A stretch of DNA of 40,981 bases from Anaerolineae bacterium (lineage in GTDB: Bacteria; Chloroflexota; Anaerolineae; Anaerolineales; Villigracilaceae): positions 1 through 40,981 of the forward strand of contig JAFLCE010000031.1 of assembly GCA_017303655.1 (NCBI GenBank), read 5' to 3'. Position numbers and translations under genes: made by a program. The notes beneath the pieces were generated by a model. That model saw nothing but the letters and a program-made list of their open reading frames with translations. It did not search any database and was not told where the DNA came from. Shown in pieces: positions 23,791 to 31,940 of this stretch (positions are counted from its first letter, which is position 1; the number at the start of each line of letters is the position of its first letter).

Positions 23791-23841
23791 AGACCAGACA
23801 GGTCTTCCCCATTTGGGGACTTTGCAAGACCTGTCTGGTCT
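23791..23841 (+). repeat. 16-bp perfect inverted repeat with nested hairpin
   Basis: AGACCAGACAGGTCTT (23791-23806) and AAGACCTGTCTGGTCT (23826-23841) are exact reverse complements. The 19-nt loop contains CCCC-ATTT-GGGG. No T run follows, so it is not a classical terminator, but a strong RNA hairpin would form between kinase 2 and the permease and could adjust their relative expression. Confidence 0.85.
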
Positions 23842-23854
23842 ATGAAAGAGAAAT

Positions 23855-26290
23855 ATGCGACCTCGTTGGCGAAAAGTTTTTCATGATCTATGGGATAACA
23901 TCATGCGCACCCTGCTGGTGGTAATGTCCATTGCGGTGGGTGTGTTTTCTATTGGGGTGATCACCGGCGCGTATGAGATCATTTCTAATGATATGGGGGC
24001 ATCATACGCAGCGAATAATCCTGCAAACATCGAACTTCGTATGACGAATTTTGATGATGATGTCTTGTCTTCCATTCATAATTTTAAGGGCGTTCAAGAT
24101 GTCGAGGGCAGGCGTGTGAGCAACTATCGCGTCCGCCCTGAAGGCAGTGATCAGTGGACGACTATCGATCTGATCGCGGTGGAAGACTTCAGCAAGAATG
24201 AAGTCAATTTGCTGGTACCCATTTTGGGTGAGTCGGAGGCGGGCAAGGATGAGATCGTCCTGAATAAAAAGAATGTCGAGAAAGTCCATGTGACAGTGGG
24301 TGAGTATCTCGTCTTTGAATTGGCAGACGGGACGACGAAAAAATTGAAAGTGGTCGGTATTGTGCAAGATGCCAGCACCGGCGCAGACGATTTCCTCGCG
24401 CCACCTTTTGCTTTTACGGTGATGGATACGTTGCAAACCCTGAAACAGCCGGAGTTGTTCAATCGCGTTTATCTGACGGTTGCAGAGTCTCCCAATGATC
24501 TTGCTTACATCCGTACCATTGGCACGGACTTGAAGGATAAGCTCGAAAAGAATGACAACACGGTTATCCGCACGCGCTATTCGGAACGTAACAAACACCC
24601 GATGACGGACACCATCAATGCTGTCTTGTATATTTTGATGGCGTTGGGTGTGCTGATCGTGTTCCTGTCCAGCTCATTGATCGCGAATACCTTGAGCGCT
24701 TTACTGAGCCAGCACCTACGCCACATTGGTGTCATCAAGTTGGTGGGCGGCAGGAATCGACAGGTATTTTTTATGTACCTGACCCTCATCATGGCGTTTG
24801 CTGTGCTTTCACTTCTGATCGCCATTCCGTTGGGCGGGTGGGGAGCTTACGGGCTGGCAGAGTTCATCGCGGATAATCTAAACTTTGGTTTGTTGGGGTA
24901 TCGTATTGTTCCTATCGCGTTTTTTGTTCAAGTTGGAGTGGGATTGTTGGTTCCGCTTTTTGCCGGGCTTGCGCCAGTCTTGAACGGTTCGAGAATTTCT
25001 GTGTTGCGCGCCTTGAGTAATGATATTGCGGGCGATGAAAGCAAACCGCAGGTGGCGGGCGAAAAACCGCGCGTGAACTGGCTGGATTGGGCATTGGTGC
25101 GTCTGACTCGCATTCTGGCTGCACGGGGTATGCATTTGCCGCGTCCATTCATTATTTCACTGCGTAACACCTTCCGCCGCACGAATCGACTTTTGTTGAC
25201 TCTCTTCACCCTGACGATGGGCGGCGCGATCTTCATTGCCGTGTTCAATGTGCGCGTCAGCCTGCGCGATTACACCGAGCAGATCGGCAGTTACTTCCGC
25301 GCCGATGTGACTCTCGATTTCGATCGCGCCTATCGCATGGACGAGATTCGTCAGTTCGCTTTTCAAATTGACGGGGTGGAAGATGTGGAAGGCTGGCAGT
25401 TCATCGGTATTGAGTTGTTGTACCCCGATGGAACTGTGGCGGAAAATGTCAACTTACTCGCGCCGCCCGGAGATACGAATCTGGTTACGCCGATGCTCGC
25501 ATCAGGGAATTGGATCGAGCCGGGCGATGTTCGCAAGCTTGCCATCAGTGAAGCCGTGCTCAAATATTATCCAGACTTGCAACCCGGCGATTCACTTTAT
25601 CTTAAAGTAGATGGACAAGAAGAAGTTTGGGAAGTGGTGGGCATCTTCAAGTTTGTTGGGCGTGAAGGTGTGCTTGCTTACACTCCCTTGGAATACGCAG
25701 AAAAGATCACCAACCTGACCGACCGTGCGTATTCATTCCGTGTGGTTACATCTCAGCATGACCGGGATTTTCAGAATGCAATGGCTGATAAGCTGGATGA
25801 CCATTTCCGAGATAACGGATTTAAGATCCGTCAGGCACAATCTGGCTTGTCTTCGCTTGACTCTGTCTCTGAAAGTTTGGATATTCTGGTGATCTTTCTG
25901 CTGATTATGGCAGTGTTGACCGCCATCGTTGGTGCTATGGGTCTGACCGGTACAATGGGTATGAATGTGTTAGAGCGCACCCGTGAGATCGGCATTATGC
26001 GTGCCATTGGCGCAGATGACCGCGCTGTCATGCGGACGGTGATTGGCGAAGGCTTCGTGATCGGTGCGATCTCGTTCGTACTGGCAATTGTTGTATCAAT
26101 CCCGTTGACCTATGGACTGTCGTTCATCGTAAGTATTGCCATCTTTGAAACACCTATTGCAGTGCTATTTACCTATCAAGGCTACGCCATCTGGCTGGGA
26201 TTGGTTCTTTTGCTTTCTGTGCTTGGTTCGGTGTTGCCTGCTCGCAATGCCGCCCGTTTGACCATTCGTGAAGTATTAGCGTACGAATAG
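23855..26290 (+). CDS. FtsX/MacB-type ABC transporter permease
   Basis: 811 aa. Two repeats of the FtsX/MacB permease unit. The first has TM1 at about 17-38, a MacB-like periplasmic core domain (about 50-250) and three further TMs. The second begins near residue 430 with another TM, a second periplasmic domain (about 470-655) and a final group of TMs ending in LPARNAARLTIREVLAYE, the usual permease C-terminus. MacB-type systems extrude macrolides, peptides or lipoproteins; the fused double permease resembles LolC/E-like or lipoprotein-release proteins. It works with the ATPases at 17440 and 18171. Substrate unknown. Confidence 0.92.
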   Translation: MRPRWRKVFHDLWDNIMRTLLVVMSIAVGVFSIGVITGAYEIISNDMGASYAANNPANIELRMTNFDDDVLSSIHNFKGVQDVEGRRVSNYRVRPEGSDQWTTIDLIAVEDFSKNEVNLLVPILGESEAGKDEIVLNKKNVEKVHVTVGEYLVFELADGTTKKLKVVGIVQDASTGADDFLAPPFAFTVMDTLQTLKQPELFNRVYLTVAESPNDLAYIRTIGTDLKDKLEKNDNTVIRTRYSERNKHPMTDTINAVLYILMALGVLIVFLSSSLIANTLSALLSQHLRHIGVIKLVGGRNRQVFFMYLTLIMAFAVLSLLIAIPLGGWGAYGLAEFIADNLNFGLLGYRIVPIAFFVQVGVGLLVPLFAGLAPVLNGSRISVLRALSNDIAGDESKPQVAGEKPRVNWLDWALVRLTRILAARGMHLPRPFIISLRNTFRRTNRLLLTLFTLTMGGAIFIAVFNVRVSLRDYTEQIGSYFRADVTLDFDRAYRMDEIRQFAFQIDGVEDVEGWQFIGIELLYPDGTVAENVNLLAPPGDTNLVTPMLASGNWIEPGDVRKLAISEAVLKYYPDLQPGDSLYLKVDGQEEVWEVVGIFKFVGREGVLAYTPLEYAEKITNLTDRAYSFRVVTSQHDRDFQNAMADKLDDHFRDNGFKIRQAQSGLSSLDSVSESLDILVIFLLIMAVLTAIVGAMGLTGTMGMNVLERTREIGIMRAIGADDRAVMRTVIGEGFVIGAISFVLAIVVSIPLTYGLSFIVSIAIFETPIAVLFTYQGYAIWLGLVLLLSVLGSVLPARNAARLTIREVLAYE

Positions 26291-26327
26291 TGAATGATGA
26301 GAAATAAGTAACGAGTAATCGTTATTT

Positions 26328-26362
26328 GAAAATCTAAAATCTAAAATCGTAAATCGAAAATT
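26328..26362 (+). repeat. low-complexity AAATCTA-type repeat
   Basis: Units AAAATCT, AAAATCT, AAAATCG, TAAATCG, AAAATT lie in the gap between permease and adaptor. They resemble other short self-similar strings in this window (32724-32770). No function seen. Confidence 0.6.
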
Positions 26363-26375
26363 GAAGAAGGTTTCC

Positions 26376-27500
26376 ATGAAGAAAAATACATTGTTGTTGA
26401 TTTCCTTGACTGCGCTATTTACCCTGATCCTTTCAGCGTGTGGCGCTCAACAGGCTCCTGCAGCGGAGCCATCTGTTACCGAAGCATTTACCTCGAACGA
26501 AGTGATCGCTGAAGGGCGGCTGGAACCTGTTCGTGCGACGAACCTGACATTTCAGGCACGCGGCGTAGTATCTGAGATTCTTGTCCAGGCGGGTGACGCT
26601 GTCAGCGAGGGAGATGTTCTGGCGCGGCTGTCCAATGCGGGCGGGGCGGAGGCGCAGCTTCTCATCGCCCAGAATGCTTATGATACGCTGCTCCGCAATG
26701 AAAGTAGTGATCGCGCCAGGCTTTGGGATACATATATGCAGGCACAGATCGTTCGTGCCGAAGCCGAACGCGATTGGGAAGATCTGGATGTGGATGCCAT
26801 CGATGACCGCATTGTTGAGATTGAGGGTGACATCGAAGATTTGCGCGATGATCTTGAAACCGCTCAGGAAGATTTCGATAAATACAAAGATCTGGATAAA
26901 GATAATTCCAAGCGCACGACTGCCGAAGATGATCTTGAAACCGCACAGGAAGATCTGAACGAAAAGCTGCGCGAATTGGAAGAAGAAACTCGCTCGCGTG
27001 ATGAAGTGAAATCTGCATTTGATGCCGCCCTCGCCGCCGAAGCGGAAGCAAAATATCAATATGAGATCAGCCTCGATGGTCCGAACGCCGACCAGCTTGC
27101 ACTAGCTAAAGCGAATGTGGACGCCGCTAAAGATGCACTCTCTACGTATGTGATCACAGCTCCATTCTCTGGTGTTGTCGCCGATGTAAGCGTTAAAGCA
27201 GGCGAGCAGGTCACTGCCGATACGCGTGCCATCAGCATGGCAGACTATAGTGAGTGGTTCGTTGAAACGACCGATGTCACCGAGTTGGAAGTGGTCAACT
27301 TGAGCGTGGGGCAAACAGTAACCTTGCTTCCTGATGCGCTCCCTGACTTGGAGTTGACTGGCACCATCACCGAAATCAGTAATGCCTTCACTCAACAAGG
27401 TGGTGACATTCTCTACACGGTGCGCATCCGTGTAGATGGCTCTGACCCAAGTCTGAAGTGGGGCATGACCATCGAAACCATATTTAGAACAGGTGAGTGA
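26376..27500 (+). CDS. HlyD/MacA-type efflux adaptor lipoprotein
   Basis: 374 aa. Signal peptide with lipobox LSAC, so lipid-anchored. The two halves of the biotinyl-lipoyl-like domain are visible: VSEILVQAGDAVSEGDVLARL (about 64-84) and ITAPFSGVVADVSVKAGEQV (about 260-280). Between them lies a long helical hairpin rich in Glu/Asp/Lys with DDLETAQED repeats (about 100-235). A beta-barrel domain follows. Adaptors of this family link an ABC permease to outer partners or substrates. The last gene of the ABC cluster; TTG 26361 in frame is a less likely start. No TolC-like gene is in the window. Confidence 0.92.
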   Translation: MKKNTLLLISLTALFTLILSACGAQQAPAAEPSVTEAFTSNEVIAEGRLEPVRATNLTFQARGVVSEILVQAGDAVSEGDVLARLSNAGGAEAQLLIAQNAYDTLLRNESSDRARLWDTYMQAQIVRAEAERDWEDLDVDAIDDRIVEIEGDIEDLRDDLETAQEDFDKYKDLDKDNSKRTTAEDDLETAQEDLNEKLRELEEETRSRDEVKSAFDAALAAEAEAKYQYEISLDGPNADQLALAKANVDAAKDALSTYVITAPFSGVVADVSVKAGEQVTADTRAISMADYSEWFVETTDVTELEVVNLSVGQTVTLLPDALPDLELTGTITEISNAFTQQGGDILYTVRIRVDGSDPSLKWGMTIETIFRTGE

Positions 27501-27529
27501 TTGAAATTCGCTTGAAACTGTGCAATAAT
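27501..27529 (+). promoter_or_regulatory. promoter of the riboswitch leader
   Basis: TTGAAA (27501-27506), 17-bp spacer, AATAAT (27524-27529). It starts immediately after the adaptor stop codon. The expected transcription start, about 27536, is at the beginning of the first aptamer. Confidence 0.6.
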
Positions 27530-27536
27530 AAAAGTG

Positions 27537-27623
27537 CTCCGAGAAAGAGCAAAACCGGGAAAACCCGGTGGCGCAAAGCCCTACTCTAAAGCTGAACAGA
27601 GCCATGAGTGTCAGGGCTGCCGA
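27537..27623 (+). promoter_or_regulatory. GEMM-type (c-di-GMP-I class) aptamer 1
   Basis: AGAGCAAAACC, stem CCGGG-AAAA-CCCGG, then GGCGCAAAGCC, a second helix (CCCT/AGGG and ACTC/GAGT) and a terminal GGCTGCCGA. These fit the conserved GEMM blocks GGCAAACC, GACGCAAAGCC and GGxTGCCGA. The nucleotide two before the C of GCAAA, which I align with position 20 of the Vc2 riboswitch, is A here instead of G; in GEMM-Ib sensors A at this place favours 3',3'-cGAMP (established for Geobacter-type RNAs). The alignment is by eye. Confidence 0.78.
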
Positions 27624-27713
27624 TAAAAGCAAAACCGTTAAAAGACGGCGGCGCAAAGTCAGAGCGTCTAAAACCAACTCAAGTAATTTTGGTCAGGACC
27701 GACCGACTGCCGA
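27624..27713 (+). promoter_or_regulatory. GEMM-type aptamer 2
   Basis: AAAGCAAAACC, stem CCGTT-AAAA-GACGG, then GGCGCAAAGTC, GTCTAAAACC, a hairpin ACCAA/TTGGT and terminal GACTGCCGA. It directly abuts aptamers 1 and 3. The nucleotide aligned with position 20 is again A. It has the most degenerate second helix of the three. Confidence 0.75.
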
Positions 27714-27799
27714 AAGGCAAACCCGGGGAAACCCGGCGACGCAAAGTCATGGGTCTACCTCCGCAATTTGTTTTGCGGGCACGATTGCCAGACTGCCGA
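27714..27799 (+). promoter_or_regulatory. GEMM-type aptamer 3
   Basis: AAGGCAAACC, stem CCGGG-GAAA-CCCGG with a canonical GNRA tetraloop, then CGACGCAAAGTC, GGGTCTACC, hairpin CCGCAA/TTGCGG and terminal GACTGCCGA. It is the copy closest to the c-di-GMP-I consensus, with G at the position aligned with 20. A stub GAGCAAACTT follows at 27801-27810, which resembles the start of a fourth unit, then the terminator. Confidence 0.82.
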
Positions 27800-27813
27800 A
27801 GAGCAAACTTATT

Positions 27814-27850
27814 AGCAGGGATGACTGTATTACAGTCATCCCTGCTTTTG
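27814..27850 (+). terminator. strong intrinsic terminator after the tandem aptamers
   Basis: AGCAGGGATGACTGTA and its exact complement TACAGTCATCCCTGCT form a 16-bp stem, followed by TTTT. It is the likely expression platform of the riboswitch leader, 58 nt before the MBOAT start. No obvious antiterminator was identified by eye. Confidence 0.88.
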
Positions 27851-27877
27851 TTGTCAATCATGTCAGCGGGGTATAAT
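27851..27877 (+). promoter_or_regulatory. candidate second promoter downstream of the terminator
   Basis: TTGTCA (27851-27856), 15-bp spacer, TATAAT (27872-27877). If used, it would give riboswitch-independent transcription of the acetylation genes. The short spacer makes it uncertain. Confidence 0.5.
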
Positions 27878-27908
27878 CGCGGACTGGAAAAGGATACCCT
27901 CACTCGCA

Positions 27909-29282
27909 ATGAACCTTATCTCTCCAAAGTTTTTGTTTTTATTTCTGCCCGTGTTTTTTCTTTTCTATTCCCTGCCTTTTAAGCGGCTCAAACTCGGATT
28001 GGGCATTGCGGGCAGCCTTGTTTTTTACGCATGGGGGAACTCTCAATACTTAATCCTGATTATTGGTCTGCTCTTATTTGCATATATAACGGGTCGCCTT
28101 CAGGACTGGCAACGGGGTAAACGTTCTGCACCTTTTATTCTCTGGAGTGGGATTTTCCTGGTCATTGCCTTGTTAGTGGGCTTCAAACTTCGTACAGATG
28201 TAGCCTACCCATTGGGCTTGTCATATGTGACGTTTCAAGTCATCGCTTACTTTGTGGATGTTCAAAAGAGTAGGGAAAACTGTGAAAATGATTTTCTGAA
28301 ATTTTCTTTCTATCTTTTATTGTTCCCAAAGATACTGGTTGGCCCGATTGTGCCCTACCGTCAGATTAAACTTCAACTGGACAAATTAAGGTCTGATCCG
28401 CAAGTCATGGCGGATGGGTTGCGGAGATTCTTGAAGGGCTTTGCGAAAAAGGTGTTGATTGCAGATACCTTGGGAACGGTTGTCGCACCGATTTTTGACC
28501 TTCAATCTCCTGTAGTCACACCGGGGATTGCTTGGCTGGTCATTATCAGTTACTCGCTACAGTTATATTACGACTTCTCTGGCTACACAGATATGGCAAT
28601 CGGGCTTGGGAATATGATGGGGGTGCGCTTTATGGAGAATTTCAACGCCCCGTACCTTTCCAAAAATATCAGCGATTTTTGGCGGAGATGGCATATCTCC
28701 CTTTCGACCTGGTTCCGAGAGATCGTGTTTTACCCATTGGAAAGGCGTCGTTTTAAATTGTACGGTCAGCAGATAAACATTATGGTCGTTTTTGTTATGA
28801 CCGGCTTGTGGCATGGGCTGACCCGCAATTTCCTAATGTGGGGTCTATTGCATGGGGCAGTATTAGCATTTGAATCCACATCTTTTGGGCGTAAGTTGCG
28901 CAACCTTTGGCTGCCATTGCAGCATGTTTATGCATTGTCAGTGATCATTGCAGGCTGGGTCCTATTCCGCTCGCCGACGCCGGATTTTGCATTTGATTAC
29001 TTCAGGCGACTTGCAGGTGATATGAGAGGTATTCAGATATTGCCGTTTGAGATGACCAGTCCGTTGCCGTTCATTGAACCAACGTTTTTGATCGCGCTGG
29101 TAATCGGTGCCTTGCTCTGCCTTCCATGGAGCGACTGGCTTCATCAGTCCTTTCCAAAGTTATATGAAGATCATATTGTCTTGAGAGTTGTTTCAGATAT
29201 GGGTCTGGTCTTTATATTTCTTGCGGCACTTGCTTCAGCAGCAAGTGCGTCCTATCGGCCCGGAATTTATGGAGGGTTTTAG
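27909..29282 (+). CDS. AlgI-like MBOAT O-acyltransferase
   Basis: 457 aa polytopic membrane protein with about ten to twelve hydrophobic segments. The AlgI/DltB-type MBOAT signature is present: WRRWHISLSTWFR with His262 and the catalytic-type His302 in MTGLWHG. GPIVPYRQ (145-152) and YYDFSGYTDMAIGLG (220-234) are further family hallmarks. These proteins move acetyl groups across the membrane for O-acetylation of exopolysaccharides. AAAGGA lies about 14 nt before ATG 27909. It is followed after 2 nt by the AlgJ/AlgX-like gene, and preceded by the tandem c-di-GMP-type leader, which suits control of polymer modification. Confidence 0.95.
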   Translation: MNLISPKFLFLFLPVFFLFYSLPFKRLKLGLGIAGSLVFYAWGNSQYLILIIGLLLFAYITGRLQDWQRGKRSAPFILWSGIFLVIALLVGFKLRTDVAYPLGLSYVTFQVIAYFVDVQKSRENCENDFLKFSFYLLLFPKILVGPIVPYRQIKLQLDKLRSDPQVMADGLRRFLKGFAKKVLIADTLGTVVAPIFDLQSPVVTPGIAWLVIISYSLQLYYDFSGYTDMAIGLGNMMGVRFMENFNAPYLSKNISDFWRRWHISLSTWFREIVFYPLERRRFKLYGQQINIMVVFVMTGLWHGLTRNFLMWGLLHGAVLAFESTSFGRKLRNLWLPLQHVYALSVIIAGWVLFRSPTPDFAFDYFRRLAGDMRGIQILPFEMTSPLPFIEPTFLIALVIGALLCLPWSDWLHQSFPKLYEDHIVLRVVSDMGLVFIFLAALASAASASYRPGIYGGF

Positions 29283-29284
29283 GG

Positions 29285-30349
29285 ATGTTATCTAAAAAGT
29301 ATTTGTCTATGAAAAATAAGGCAGATGGGCGGACAGTCTACTCTGTGGTTTTCCTTATCATTATGTTTTCGATTTTTATAGGACAGCTTTTTGTTTCGGA
29401 CATTACGGTTGACACTATATCGGAAAAATATCTTTGGAAGGAAGACCTAATTGAGAAGTATCGCAAATTCAAATTCGATATTGGGGATAATGTCTTCTCC
29501 TATGCTGTAGTTGGAAAAGAGGGTTGGTTGTTTTATACAGGAGAAATGAGTTTGCGAAATTATCAAAAGAATAATCCGTTAAACATAAGCAATATCAAGA
29601 AATTATCCGGCATTTTCAACGAAATAGACGTATCGGTAAGAGAGTACGGCGGGACATTTTTGGTGGTTATCCCCCCGGATAAAAGTACTATCTATCCTCA
29701 GTATATGCCCGATGAAATCCCCGTGATTGGGAATACCACAAGTTTGGATCGGCTTAAAGAACGGGTTGAAAAATATAGTGATGTTCGCCTTTTGGATTTA
29801 AGACCAGCATTGCTTCAGGCTAGTGAAGTGTCCGAAGTTTATTATAAGACGGATACTCACTGGAATTGTCTTGGTGCGTTTTATGTATATGAAGAAATTT
29901 TATCCATTCTTGCGAAAGATTTCCCATATATAAATGCGTATTCCGTGGGCGATTTTGATATTAATTCTTATGAATCGGGCGATCTTGATATTGCTAAAAT
30001 GATGGAAGCAAATGTTGTCGATAATGTCGTCTCTTTCACACCGCGATTTGATACTTCAATTTCTTTGGACACAGATTACGGCAGACGTTATGGCATCAAA
30101 TCTTTGAAGGTTTTTACGAATACAAATAATATAGAGCAAGTCGACCTGGTGATTTTCCATGACTCTTTTTATGATGCGTGTTTAAATGAATTCATCAAGC
30201 CGACGGTTGGGCGCACAGTATCCATGCCTTATACGGATGTTGACCTGTCGATTATGCTTCAGGTGATTGAAAAAGAAAAGCCTGATATAGTCATAGTGGA
30301 ATTTGCAGAGAGGTTTATGGATTATTTTTTGTGGCGGATGTATGAATAA
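29285..30349 (+). CDS. AlgJ/AlgX-like acetyltransferase (SGNH-like)
   Basis: 354 aa. One N-terminal transmembrane anchor (about 18-38), then an extracytoplasmic SGNH-hydrolase-like domain. GKEGWLFYTGE (78-88) and TDTHWN (189-194) are hallmarks of AlgJ/AlgX/DltD-like acetylation proteins; the DxH pair is catalytic in that family. VVIPPDKSTIYP (128-139) also fits. It likely passes acetyl groups from the MBOAT partner to the polymer. GGAGGG 8 nt before ATG 29285 sets the start, 2 nt after the MBOAT stop. It is AT-richer than its neighbours. Confidence 0.88.
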   Translation: MLSKKYLSMKNKADGRTVYSVVFLIIMFSIFIGQLFVSDITVDTISEKYLWKEDLIEKYRKFKFDIGDNVFSYAVVGKEGWLFYTGEMSLRNYQKNNPLNISNIKKLSGIFNEIDVSVREYGGTFLVVIPPDKSTIYPQYMPDEIPVIGNTTSLDRLKERVEKYSDVRLLDLRPALLQASEVSEVYYKTDTHWNCLGAFYVYEEILSILAKDFPYINAYSVGDFDINSYESGDLDIAKMMEANVVDNVVSFTPRFDTSISLDTDYGRRYGIKSLKVFTNTNNIEQVDLVIFHDSFYDACLNEFIKPTVGRTVSMPYTDVDLSIMLQVIEKEKPDIVIVEFAERFMDYFLWRMYE

Positions 30350-30365
30350 CTTAGAGCTATTTGTG

Positions 30366-30371
30366 TATAAT
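30366..30371 (+). promoter_or_regulatory. -10 box of ruvB, leaderless spacing
   Basis: TATAAT ends 7 nt before ATG 30379, the same geometry as tgt. There is no ribosome-binding site between box and start. Confidence 0.7.
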
Positions 30372-30378
30372 CCACCCT

Positions 30379-31401
30379 ATGGCAAAAACATCCCGAGCCC
30401 TTGACCCAGAATCCAAACCGGATGACCGAGTAGATAATGCTTTGCGTCCGCAAAAGTTAAATGACTTGATCGGTCAAGATCAGGTCAAGGAAAATCTGTC
30501 CATTCTGATTTCCGCGGCAAGACAGCGTGGCGAAGCCTTGGATCACGTTTTGTTTTACGGACCTCCCGGGTTGGGCAAGACCACTCTGGCGCATGTACTT
30601 GGCAACGAAATGGGAGTAAACGTCAAAGTAACGGCGGGACCTGCCATCGAGCGGGCGGGCGACCTGGCTGCCATTCTCACAAATTTGCGCGCAGGCGACA
30701 TTCTGTTTATTGACGAAGTGCATCGCCTCGGCCGCGCCATTGAAGAAGTGCTTTACCCGGCGATGGAAGATTTTGCTTTGGACATCGTCATCGGAAAAGG
30801 ACCTTCGGCTCGTTCCATCCGCCTCAAACTGCCTCGGTTTACTGTAGTTGGTGCCACGACCAGACTAGCTCTCGTCACAGCTCCGTTACGCGCAAGGTTT
30901 GGCGCGGTTTATCGTTTGGATTATTACGATCTTGAAGCCATGAAGCAGATCGTCACCCGAGCTTCAGGCTTGCTCAAAGTTCCGGCGGACGAGTCAGGTA
31001 TCAGCGAAGTAGCGAGGCGCGCACGCGGCACTCCGCGTATCGCATTGCGCTTGTTACGTCGCGTGCGTGATTTTGCCCAAGTTCGCGCGGATGGAGTCAT
31101 CACTCAAAAGGTTGCTAGAGAAGCCCTAGATTTGCTACAAGTCGATCCGCTTGGTTTAGACGATGTGGATCGCCGAGTGTTGAAGACCATCATTGAAAAA
31201 TATAATGGCGGACCGGTGGGCTTGAATACCATTGCCGCTTCGATCAGTGAAGAGCAAGATACGATTATGGACGTGGTTGAGCCATATCTCCTTCAACTTG
31301 GCTTTTTGGACCGCACTCCGCAAGGACGTGTGGCGACCAAATCTGCATATGAACATTTAGGATATCAGTACACGGAAGAAGGGCAGCCCAGGTTGTTGTA
31401 G
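30379..31401 (+). CDS. ruvB: Holliday junction helicase motor RuvB
   Basis: 340 aa, standard length. Hexameric AAA+ motor that drives branch migration with RuvA. N-terminal [12 protein letters not shown], Walker [10 protein letters not shown] (61-69), Walker [10 protein letters not shown], sensor 1 VGATTR, sensor 2 [19 protein letters not shown] and the C-terminal winged helix ([14 protein letters not shown] end) are all present. ATG 30379 was chosen over the upstream in-frame TTG 30361, which lies at the -10 box. ruvA and ruvC are not in the window. The next small genes follow within 16 bp. Confidence 0.98.
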   Translation: MAKTSRALDPESKPDDRVDNALRPQKLNDLIGQDQVKENLSILISAARQRGEALDHVLFYGPPGLGKTTLAHVLGNEMGVNVKVTAGPAIERAGDLAAILTNLRAGDILFIDEVHRLGRAIEEVLYPAMEDFALDIVIGKGPSARSIRLKLPRFTVVGATTRLALVTAPLRARFGAVYRLDYYDLEAMKQIVTRASGLLKVPADESGISEVARRARGTPRIALRLLRRVRDFAQVRADGVITQKVAREALDLLQVDPLGLDDVDRRVLKTIIEKYNGGPVGLNTIAASISEEQDTIMDVVEPYLLQLGFLDRTPQGRVATKSAYEHLGYQYTEEGQPRLL

Positions 31402-31416
31402 GGTTGAGGAGTTTTT

Positions 31417-31707
31417 ATGAGACAAGAGATCACCGTCAAAGCCAATGCTCATGAAGATCTAAAGCCGCTCGTGGCGTCTGCGATCCGTAACCAGCTTAAG
31501 ATTCTTGAACAAGATATTGCGTCATCGCAAGCGCGGATCGATGCTCTTGAAAGCCGTATGGGAATGACTTCGAATGAGTTTGAGCTTAAGTTGGCAAAGC
31601 ACGAGGTCGAAGAATCATTAGACACGTTTGATTGGACGATGGAACTCGCGTCGCTGCGCCTGTTACAAGGTAAATATAAATCCTTGTGTGAAGCAGAACT
31701 TTCCTGA
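31417..31707 (+). CDS. small coiled-coil protein of unknown function
   Basis: 96 aa, entirely helical by eye. The N-terminal part (MRQEITVKANAHEDLKPLV) is followed by a heptad-like segment (LKILEQDIASSQARIDALES, about 28-47) and an acidic helix with EVEESLDTFDWTMEL. GAGGAG (31407-31412) precedes ATG 31417. It sits 15 bp after ruvB and 4 bp before the DUF2905 gene, in the same direction, so it likely shares their transcript. The small size and charge could suit an antitoxin or adaptor, but there is no evidence. Confidence 0.7.
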   Translation: MRQEITVKANAHEDLKPLVASAIRNQLKILEQDIASSQARIDALESRMGMTSNEFELKLAKHEVEESLDTFDWTMELASLRLLQGKYKSLCEAELS

Positions 31708-31711
31708 CAAT

Positions 31712-31939
31712 ATGGAATCTCTTGCACGCACCTTGATGATCGGTGGAGTTGTACTCTTCCTCATTGGTGGTGGAATTTTCCTTGCATCTAAATTCGGCAT
31801 TCCTTTTGGGCGCTTGCCCGGTGACATCCGCATCGAAGGGGAGAATGGTTCGTTTTATTTTCCTGTGACAAGTTCGATCTTGGTCTCAGTGATTTTGACG
31901 ATTGTGTTGAATCTTATTTCCAGTTTTTTGAAAAAGTAA
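31712..31939 (+). CDS. DUF2905 family small membrane protein
   Basis: 75 aa with two transmembrane segments (about 7-27 and 52-72) around the family signature FGRLPGDIRIEGENGSFYFP. Function unknown; this family is often found near ruvB and queA (established gene-neighbourhood observation, from memory), and the same order is seen here. ATG 31712 is 4 nt after the previous stop; the frame is open upstream but overlaps that gene. Confidence 0.92.
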   Translation: MESLARTLMIGGVVLFLIGGGIFLASKFGIPFGRLPGDIRIEGENGSFYFPVTSSILVSVILTIVLNLISSFLKK

Positions 31940-31940
31940 A

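Noticed and set aside
23791-23841. Intrinsic terminator splitting the ABC cluster
   Set aside because: The stem is strong but lacks a following T run.
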